A stretch of 64,000 bases of DNA from Synaphobranchus kaupii (Eukaryota > Chordata > Actinopteri > Anguilliformes > Synaphobranchidae), in the NCBI GenBank assembly GCA_029718625.1, contig CM056377.1:98076998-98140997 (forward strand), given 5' to 3'. The notes beneath the pieces were generated by a model that made no database searches, was not told where the DNA came from, and worked only from the letters and a program-made list of their open reading frames with translations. Every line of letters begins with the position of its first letter. The stretch's first letter is position 1. The position numbers were made by a program, and so were the translations under genes. Of this stretch, positions 55,401 through 64,000 are shown piece after piece.

Positions 55401-57560
55401 TGCATGCAATAAACATAAGCTTACCGTTATATTAGTATAGTTTTAATATGATTTGATTTGACCATAAGGAATAGAGAAAAGTAGGCTACAAATAATTTTC
55501 ATGCAGGACACATGTGTAGGAGCACCTACAAAGTATGAATTATGCCTGTACTATTGCCCATGTACGAGGTTGTATATGGTAATCAGTGGGCGGGGCAACA
55601 ATGTTACTGCATTTAGCTACATTATAGAGCTCCGTAGTCCCGCCCACTTTGGTGACGAACGTCTGATGCCACTTTTCGGAAAAAATATAATGGGAGTCAA
55701 TGGACTTAAAATGTATTTTTTCTATATTCAGGCAGATAGACATACAAAACACCCAAGAGAGGGGTTGTCACATTTTAAAATCATTTATAAAATTGGTCAT
55801 TTGAAATTATGTCCAACAAATAAACAACAAACACTGCTGGCTCAAGATAGCAATATGCCAAAAATTATCCTGGCCACACCTCATCTTAAGACCAACCTGC
55901 CCAGTTCACTTGCTATGGGCGTGAGTTCACTTGGTAGTTAAAAAACGTTAGCACTGGGCACTATAATGACCCCTGCACCGGGTGCAAGATAGCAAAGACA
56001 CTTGCGTTTGGGTTAGCGCCGGGTATAAAATTGGGCCCAATGTGTTTATTATAAAACTGTGATTTAGCATATCAAACTGATATGTACAATTCTTAAAGCG
56101 GCTGAAAATCCTAAAATGTTCAGGATGTGATACATGAGTGTATTGTATTTAATTACGGCACAAATCACCCTCCATATGTAATGACCTGAGGTCGACATGA
56201 TAATAGCAAGACAAGTATACTGTAACTGTACCATTTATTTAGCACTCTGGTCATCCACACTTTCCATTGGAAGTAGCCATAGATACTCCTAGCCAAAGGA
56301 GATAGGCAAGGTCATCCTCTCTATAACATTTTGGTTAAAATAAAATCTAATTGTATTTTTAGGGGAATTATGAGGAAAGTTAGTGAAAATATCAAGGAAA
56401 TGAGGCAGAGAAATCACCCACCCAAAACAGCATAGCATACAAAGATGTCTATCGTTTCATCAAAATGTTTAGCATCCCATTATACTGTGTATATATGGCC
56501 TAATTCAGGGTTATCCAAAAATACATGATACAGTCATTGCTACATCCTTCCTGCAAGTAATGTATTCTTTGTAGCTAGAAAAATCTTGTATCTTATGAGA
56601 TGTTTCTTGTCAAAGTATTTTCTTCAGGTTTAAAATTTTTGATGTGAAGTTCAACCTTCTGGCAACATTGTCACAAAGCGCTCCTCCCTCTTGGTCTCCA
56701 GCTAACGATAGTTAGTTGGAGTCACCGTTTTATTTTTTGTAGCTAACAACCAAGTGAAGAACTAAGACGAAAATTCATATTGTCAAATTGTCTCGGAATA
56801 TATTTTGCGAAAGTTATTCTTACAGCCAATTTACCGTTAACTTTATTTGGCATTTCAATATTACCTTAACCTTAGAAAACCAACCTAGCAAGCTGTCGCT
56901 TCCGTCAATTTACCTCAGAACCAGGCAGCAAACGGTCAAGACAAGTTCTGAAAGAGAGAGATAGCTAATGTTTTCCTGAATTTGGTGAACATCAACAGAC
57001 AACCAGAAAATAAATGTGTTTAGCTATAGATGTAATCTTAAATGAACTATAAAGTAAACTGAACATGGAAATATGGTTTCGCTAATGTTAAATAAAATAA
57101 ACTTGGTCAATACTTACCCAACTGTGTGCGCTTTATTCTGTCTCACAGTGAGCAGACTTCACATGCAGTTTCTCACGTCACTGATCTGGCTCAGAAGACA
57201 CGTTGTTATAACTCATTATTTATTTGTTTACGTTATGGCCAAGTGTGTGACTGCTGAAGTTGTGTTGTTGGATGCACCAACTGGGCTGAAATGAATGCAT
57301 CCCCTTAGCGGAAGTGCACATATTCAATCCCTTTTTAAAATTTGAATCAATATTGCACCAAAAGAATAAAATAACTGGTTAAAATGGTATGGCCGTTTAA
57401 AGGTTAAAAAATCTTTGATTTTCTTAAATAAATACATAAATCAATAAAAATAGGTTAAATAACTAGGATCACTTGCCTGCTGATTGATGGAAAGATGGAT
57501 CAAACATAGAAAAGCACATACACAAATGTTTAATCGGAAATTGTTTTATTTTTAATCGTT
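55401..57560. other. Mostly unassigned, with MITE-like blocks
   Basis: 55575-55730 ('cagtgggcggggcaacaatg', 'gtcccgcccactttggtgac') and 55780-56045 ('aaaattgggccca' ending) look like old non-autonomous DNA elements, possibly Harbinger-like. The ends are not resolved. The remainder is AT-rich without recognised features. Confidence 0.35.
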
Positions 57561-57569
57561 GCCAGTTTC

Positions 57570-57800
57570 CACAACATGTCGGGCAGTAACCAGAATCGGC
57601 CCGATTCACGTTTGCCAGATCTGGGCGAAACGCCTCAAACCAGAATCGGCCTGAGTATGGCTAGCCACAGCCGGCCACGTCTTAGAATCAGGTGACTCTG
57701 CCGAAGGTTGACCAGAATCGGTCCGGATAACTGCCGCTGTATCCTACACTCAGCCGACAGTGCCGACACTCAGCCGGAATCGGCACAGGTCCGTAGGCTA
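57570..57800. repeat. GC-rich block with repeated CCAGAATCGG words
   Basis: ACCAGAATCGG(C/T)C occurs three times (57589, 57639, 57709 approximately) and CCGGAATCGGC once (about 57772), in DNA that is otherwise AT-rich. It is possibly the body of an unknown MITE. Confidence 0.5.
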
Positions 57801-59604
57801 GCTGGGAGGCTACTCAAAATCTACTGACTATTGTTATTTTCTACGTTTGACAACAAAGTTCTATAAATAACCGTTTATAAACGTAAATTTGACTCAAATA
57901 CACGCATAAATGTTATCTATTTACAGCTGGTCCGTATAATGTATTTTACTCCCATTTTCTTGTTGAAATTAGAGCCGTCGTTCTCGGTAGTTTGCAAGTC
58001 CCGTCTTCGAAGTGTTAACCCCCCCAATATATCGCGATACAAAAATGTGATGATACGTATCGTGGGGCAGAAAAACGAATTACCCACATTTTATTCTCCT
58101 GTAGTAATCACAAATGAGGACTTGCCTGTTACTTTCACGCACTCTATCGCCCATTAGACATTTATTACATCAGAGGGCATCCTCCAGCTAGCCTGCTCAT
58201 CACAATAGCCTACATTTTATTGCAGACTGAATATTCATTGACAAGTGCTGGCCCAATAAATGTGTCACTGTAAAGCACGCACTGCTTATATGCTGTTGTT
58301 CACGGAGGGTTTAAAATGACTTGCACCATCAAACCAGCAATCACTATTATTATTTTCTCATCCATTTTTTTGTTTAAAGGTAGGAATGTAGACGGGTTTT
58401 ACCCAAACTTCGGCGTATTCCCAAAATGTCACGTCGGCCGCATCGCCTCTTTTTCCCTGCTCTCATTGAAAATGAATGGACTTTATTCATGGCTTTCATT
58501 GAAAATGCAGGGTTAGAGCAAAAACTATCAGTGGAGCACTATGGTGGCTAGGACCTAACGTAGCGATGTGTGGAAATACTTTGAAGAAATAGAAGGACAC
58601 CGTGCAGTACAAGTTATGCAATTTTAAGAAGCTTACCTTACCACCACAAGTATATGCGATCGCATGTGCTGCCTATATCTCAATGAATGTGCTATTAAAG
58701 CATAAGGAAAAAGAAACATCGCTGCATGGAAACACCGATTTGCAGCAACATTTTTCAATGATTTATTAGGCTTTACTTACTTGATCAAAGTTGTTAAAGA
58801 ATAATATTTATGCTGGAGAATATCAGTTTCGTTCTGCCCAGCGTCAATGTAGCCAAGCTACCGACATGTTACTTTGTAATGCCTATTGTCTTTTGATTTA
58901 GGTTATTTTATTTATTATTTTACTTCAGTAGGCCTTGTGTTCAATTTTGTGCATAATATTTAAACCCAGAGCTGTGGGATAGAAAAAAAAAATGAATGAA
59001 AAGATCCTGATCCAGGCTGCGATGGAGGCATAATTACGGTAATTTTAATTAAATAGTCTCCTTTAGAGTAACAAGGACCATTCCACTTTAATATGTCTGC
59101 ATGCGGTCATATATGTGAGACAGAATAAAATAAAAACTCATCCTTAGTTATGCCTAAAACATTTAGTTATTTTAGATATACTCTAACATTGTGACAAATA
59201 TTTGATTTATCTAAATTGATATCAATCATTTCTGCTGTTTGGCAGTTTGACAATAACAAACCCTATCACCAGCTGCTGTTTTCTAGCAGAGCATCCCACA
59301 GTCCGTGACAGGTGGACTGTTTCTGACAGCCTCAGCATGCATGACTGATTCTTTTTCAAGAACACAGCATGGAAGATAGTGGCTTACAGAATGTCACATC
59401 TTCTGCAGTGCCCTGAGTAAGTGTTAAAATTAAATGTGAAATGTGAGTATTCACTTCAGATCACAAGGAAAATCTTCCTGCAGAATTTTCATCACGGAGG
59501 AAGTTTCATGTCAAATGGAAGCCCCCATGAAGATCAGAGATCAGATCAGAGCTTTGTTTTTACAAGAGCTTCCAAAGGAAAGAGTTTATGGATGAGAAAA
59601 AGAT
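57801..59604. other. Non-coding, no element recognised
   Basis: Near 58025-58065 'atatatcgcgatac' and 'gatgatacgtatcgtgggg' resemble hAT ends. No coding similarity was seen. Confidence 0.3.
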
Positions 59605-59660
59605 ATAATTATTTTTAACAAAACCACGTTGGCCACAATTATTGGTACGCCTGCATTTAT
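59605..59660. mobile_element. Tc1-like inner-repeat fragment
   Basis: 'ttatttttaacaaaaccacg' and 'ggccacaattattggtacgc' match the inner part of the left terminal repeat of the element at 44156 (about 44320-44372). It is a short relic. Confidence 0.65.
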
Positions 59661-59689
59661 ATGTTGAATAAAGTAATAATTTTTTTATT

Positions 59690-59870
59690 TCTTTGCATGC
59701 CATGACTTCCTGATGTCTGTGACCCAACAACATCAAAAGACTCTTGATATCTTATTTTCTGGTACTCTTACAAGCGATACTAAATGTCTGCATTTGAATG
59801 GATCTCTATGGGAATTGGGGGGTGGGACTAGATTTAGCTGTAAATTACACTGGAACAGTATGGCACATAT
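59690..59870 (+). mobile_element. Foldback-family arm fragment
   Basis: Matches 29718-29870 ('cttcctgatgtctgtgaccc', 'gactcttgatatcttatttt', 'aatggatctctatggga') and retains the 'ggaattggggggtgggacta' segment, which among the two arms at 22-30 kb survives only in the right one. It is therefore an independent copy. Confidence 0.75.
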
Positions 59871-60268
59871 CGTCCTCGATATGAAAAAAGTACTGCTTGT
59901 AATATGCGGTTCTTTTCGCTGGCTACATATGTACATGAGTTTTTCCACTTTTCACTGTCATGTCCAGTAGGCTATGTTAGATATGGTTATTTCCACATTT
60001 TGCTGACAGTGGGTTTTGCAATTAAGCGGATTCTTTATTTAAACATTTTCGAACAATTCAAAGTGAATAGTTTGTCATGTTTGGTGGTTAAACCTATAGG
60101 AGGACTTGTATGTAGTGGTTTTGGAGGACATAAAAATATAAAATGTAAAGTAATCTTAACTCAGAACATGAGTAGGCCTACGATGCCTTTAAACCATTCA
60201 TCTGAAGTGTTTTGTGCTGAGAGTTGCAATAGTGACCTGTTGCCAACACATTACCTTGAAGTAAATTT

Positions 60269-60966
60269 GTCAGGTTTGGGTTAGAAAATTGAGAACCAAA
60301 CGCGACAGATTAGGATTCAGAAAGCGTATCTAAAAATAGACATGCCACAGAAGCGGAATTAAACTGCACCAGGGGAAAAAAGGGAAACGGAAAAGCGGGA
60401 GCAAAACTTCCCCAGCACAAGGCTAACACAAAACAACCTCAAACGGAGGCGAAAAATCGCTAAAACAGCGAGAAACAAAAAAAGAAAGGACCTCACGCCC
60501 TAATTAATCTGCGTGTATAAGAGGTAGAGAAAACTGAAAATAAACTAACAAAATAGCAAGCCTGTAACTACAACTCAGTAGGCTAAGGAGCTGAACAGAG
60601 GATCAACAGGCTGCAGGCAAAAAGAAAAGAATAGAGGACGATAGGACAGAAAACCAGAAAATCTAATCCTATCACTAATAGAAATAGCTGCGTCTCTGTA
60701 TAAAACCAAACAGAGATGCAGTACCTAACTTCTTATACCTCTACCTATACCAGCTTCCTAGTCATAATGCAACGACATTCTAGAAGCACCAGAAAGCGGA
60801 AGTTAAGCTCTATTTATAGCCGACGGAAACCAAACACAGGTGTCGGAGATAATGACCCGGAGAGATCCAAACACCGGGACGGAGGAAGAAAAAATCAGAG
60901 AGCTTCAGACGACGCCAAACGGAAAACAATGGTAGAAACAAATAGAGACAGCCACTAACCATGACA
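60269..60966 (-). mobile_element. Solo LTR of a Ty3/gypsy-like element, minus strand
   Basis: 698 bp bounded by TGTCA at 60269 and TGACA at 60962-60966. On the minus strand it starts TGTCATGG like the chromoviral LTR at 53680. It carries a CTATAAATAG box (about 60810-60819). The flanks are aaatt (60264-60268) and aaata (60967-60971), four of five matching, consistent with an aged 5-bp duplication. No internal region remains, so it arose by LTR-LTR recombination. Confidence 0.6.
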
Positions 60967-61431
60967 AAATAACTTGAATTTCCCCATATAAGGGCTACTA
61001 CTTTTTGCCTTTGCATTGTTAATATTGCTTTATATATTGCTTTACATATTTGTATTACATATTGTTAGTAGTGTCACCTACTTACTGCAAACACGACTTT
61101 TATATTTACAAACTAGACCAGTATTTAGATAACAATATCAAGTTCTTTTTTTATATAACTACATGGAAATTATATAAAATTAGCGAAGTTTGAAAAAAAC
61201 GTTGAAAAATCCGCTGACAATAGAATCATAGATGTATGACATCATACGTGGAGGAAGTGCAAATATTTCCATATTGTACATACAGTACTGTGTACAATAT
61301 TGGTCTGTAAATGTAAATTGTAAATATCTATCATTTGAAATTTGCTATATTTGCAATGCCCTGGATCCCTTTCTACTTTTATATGTGAAATTGAATGTAT
61401 ATTCGTGGTAGAGGTGTCCCGGTATGCACTT

Positions 61432-61495
61432 ACATTTACATTTTAGTCATTTGGCAGACGCTCTTATCCAGAGCGACGTACATTAGTGCATTTTC
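61432..61495 (-). mobile_element. V-SINE-like 3' fragment
   Basis: 'catttggcagacgctcttat' and 'ccagagcgacgtacattagtg' form the conserved core, in the same orientation as the copy at 53.8 kb, without a tRNA-like head. Confidence 0.6.
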
Positions 61496-64000
61496 AAACT
61501 AGGAACAAGTGCGTTAAAACAACCCTAAAAGGTAAATATGATTTCAAACACCAGGCGCAGTCAGTATCATTTAAAAAAAAAAAATTTATTAAATTTTTTT
61601 GGGGGGGGACCACACGATATCGATCATTGGCGTGTACAACAGTAAGCCAATAAGTAACCTTAAGTATTAAACTAGCAGCTTGAACCACTTATGCAGAGCT
61701 TGGCTCGGACTGGGTGTCTAACTGGGGGGGAGCTGGTTATAGCGCCTATCGGTATACAACAATGGCAGACACCCACAAATCAGACAGTTCTGAGGAGGAA
61801 GAGGAATTTCAGTTTTTTGAGCAGGGGCAAATATGTGTTTATTGAGCTGTTTCACTTTGAACCTGATGCCGCACCACGCCTGGACGCAGAAAATCATCCA
61901 ACAGACAATGGACAATTGAATCGCGTTGGAAGACCAGACTGGTATAACGTTAGCTAGTTATGTTAGCTAACTATTTCTGTGAGAAAAGTTGAAAACTGTC
62001 TCTGTGCATTGGTATGGTTAGACACGATTTTTCCGCACTGCCCACCTGATGGCCCACACACATATTACATAGCCTAGCAATAATGTTAGCTAACTAGCTA
62101 ACTAAGACTGAGATGCATAATGTTAGCTTAAGTTAATGCAGTAAGCTAAGCTACTAGCTAGCTACTGAGATCATGTATAAGCAAAGTTAACGTTAGCTAA
62201 CGTTAGTTCAATTAATCGACAATTAACATTAAGGAAACCGAAACGTTTTTGTCACTTGAATAGCATGCAGTCTCCTGACTTTTTGTGGATTTCAAGGAGC
62301 CGAGGGGATGATCAGAAAGCTGGACGACTGAGCGAGAAAGACAATTAGCATATTACACGTGAAGATTCTGATCATCTGGTCTCGTTGTACTGCGTCTATG
62401 CGCCTGATTTGCTGGTTCATCCGGGCAAAGTCACCAACCTGTTTCGGCAGTATGCCTTCATCAGGGGTGCAGTGTAGTTTTTTTTTTTATATATCTGATT
62501 TAATGGGCCGCTATTCAGCATCCTTTTTTGGGGGTGCCTTCTTACAACTTCTATTGTTCGTAGTCTAACCACATAGGCTTTTCCATTCCTCTCTGAATTT
62601 TGTTTCTCTCTTTATCTTTCTTTCTCGCTCGTAGTCATCTATCGTTAGATTTTGTTTGTCAATTTCTCTTCGCGTGTTGCATTGGGAAGCTGCTGAAGAA
62701 TGTTGACAGTATCACTTATGACGTGAGCGTTTTGACAAAAAACGTTCTTTTATGAAATACGAAAAATGTTGGAGGCGGGGCGAAAGCGGGACTGGAAACA
62801 CATTTTAAACACCGATATCCAACATATATAAGGATAGCTCCCCGCAGGTTTTGTTAAATAGAAATATTTAGTTTTGGACACTGTCTGCTTATAGCAAGGA
62901 CTCTTTGGAAACAGGTGCTAATCTCACCATCGCATGCACCTTATTTTTGTTTTGTTGTAAGTGTCCTTTTCCCACCAAAACCAAAAACTAATAATTTGAA
63001 CAAATAAGAAGAAGAAACAGCGCTGGCCAAGGTGCCTGAAAGCAGTGCTGGTCAACTGGTACATGCTCATCTTCCTCTCAGCTAATAAGAGGGGAGGCTG
63101 TCTTGGTAGACATACCAGACTCAACAAGAGCCCCAAGATCATCAGTTGCAAAACATTGCATAATATTAAACATTCACTACCATATTTGGCATCTGTTTCA
63201 AGCATCCTTCTACCAACACCAAACCCACTGGTGTGCGTGGCCGAACAGTGGAGTCTGACCGTAAAGATATGGTTCATAGCTTTTATTAAAACAGAGAACT
63301 GCACTATTATGACTAAGCAGTCATACATACACTTTTCGCTACTTAATTACAACAATTTATGTACAGAAATTGTGAAAAAACTAAAAAAGGGGTACCTACA
63401 TTAAAATTTCAGATTTTTTACCTGATGAGTTACAAGAGCTATGGAGGAAATAACTCCTCGTTGTGATTCCTCAATATGCCACCTATCTCTGCTAAAAATA
63501 TGTTGTCAATATCTCAAACCATTCAAATTCTACAGAGATTTTTTTCAGGTGAACCATTTCGGTTACCAAGGTTGGCACAAATTGTGCGAAATGGCAAGGT
63601 TTCAAAGTCTCAATATGATTTCTTTTTTTAAAATTTTACAATAAAATTTGATAATTGGCAATAAAAGTTCATTTTTAGATGTCTTTTTGGTGTGTTTCAT
63701 ATTACACAACTAACTAGCCTACCCGTGGGCCCCAAAAAGCTCTACAAACCCATGTAGCAGCACAGTGAATCTTGTATTCAACCAAAGCCCCATTAGCCAG
63801 AAATGAGTCCAGGTATATGCAAACGGGATACAAAATCAAATGTCCACCAGTTTCCTAGATAAAATAAACCCCTGCATAATAATCAACAACAAACTCAACC
63901 TCATGTTACGTCATGCATAAATTGCTCATTTGTTTACCTGCACAGCCTGCTGTACTGCATACAGAATATGTACTGCATATGGAACAATAACTACTAAACA
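61496..64000. other. Unassigned DNA to window end
   Basis: No recognised gene or element. A short acidic open segment at 61762-61830 is described among the findings. Repeated 'gttagctaacg/agctagctag' words near 61950-62200 are typical of teleost intergenic DNA. Confidence 0.3.

Noticed and set aside
55501..55941. 146-codon plus-strand frame
   Set aside because: It crosses two MITE-like blocks, and its composition and motifs do not resemble a protein domain.

Overview
The window looks like intergenic DNA of a teleost fish, heavily populated by transposable elements. The evidence is the element mix: an L2-clade LINE with a CAATTCAATT-type tail, tRNA-headed SINEs with the TTAGCAGACGCTCTTATCC core, Tc1 ends of the Sleeping Beauty type, hAT and Kolobok-like DNA elements, and Ty3/gypsy chromoviruses. 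I found no convincing host protein-coding gene, no functional tRNA or rRNA gene, no CRISPR array and no bacterial-style operon. Nearly every long open frame belongs to a retroelement or is an antisense shadow of one.

Layout. 1-12.9 kb holds a 5'-truncated L2 LINE (minus strand), a patchwork of Tc1 ends, an L1 ORF1 relic, an internally deleted Tc1 element, several tRNA-headed SINEs and a Kolobok-like element with a broken THAP domain. 12.9-22.2 kb has one TIR-bounded element and a repeat-rich LTR-like block, and is otherwise featureless. The centrepiece is 22.2-30.6 kb, where a TA-flanked Tc1/mariner-type foldback element (about 1.15 kb, almost entirely one palindrome) was split by a young 7.2-kb chromovirus. 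30.6-36.3 kb is mostly unassigned, with an inverted-repeat pair, microsatellites and an LTR-like sequence. 37-39.8 kb is a decayed chromovirus pol (minus strand). 40.4-41.5 kb is a hAT element with a perfect 8-bp target duplication. 42.5-46 kb has a second LTR-like sequence, a full-length dead Tc1 and a solo foldback end. 46.5-51.8 kb has LINE and SINE fragments, a local duplication and a second hAT. 52.2-55.2 kb is a third chromovirus 3' half whose LTR carries a SINE and an L2 tail. 55-64 kb is mostly unassigned, with a solo LTR at 60.3-61.0 kb.

The young chromovirus (22487-29697) can be read as a working plan. Its LTRs differ at about seven single positions plus one 42-bp repeat indel, and a perfect 5-bp target duplication (atttg) restores the split foldback. 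An 11-nt primer-binding site exactly complements the predicted mRNA 5' end, as in Tf1/sushi self-primed elements. Gag has a CCHC knuckle, and a C CCA AAA slippery heptamer plus stem-loop lies at the gag stop. Pol carries protease, RT, RNase H, D,D35E integrase and a chromodomain. The one visible coding defect is an extra C in a four-C run between protease and RT.

The most useful leads are the self-priming and frameshift signals of this element, the foldback family, the Kolobok-like THAP remnant, the L2 copy that joins an ORF1 esterase directly to RT, and a paralogous empty site that dates a hAT insertion. I did not find evidence of a new non-transposon system.
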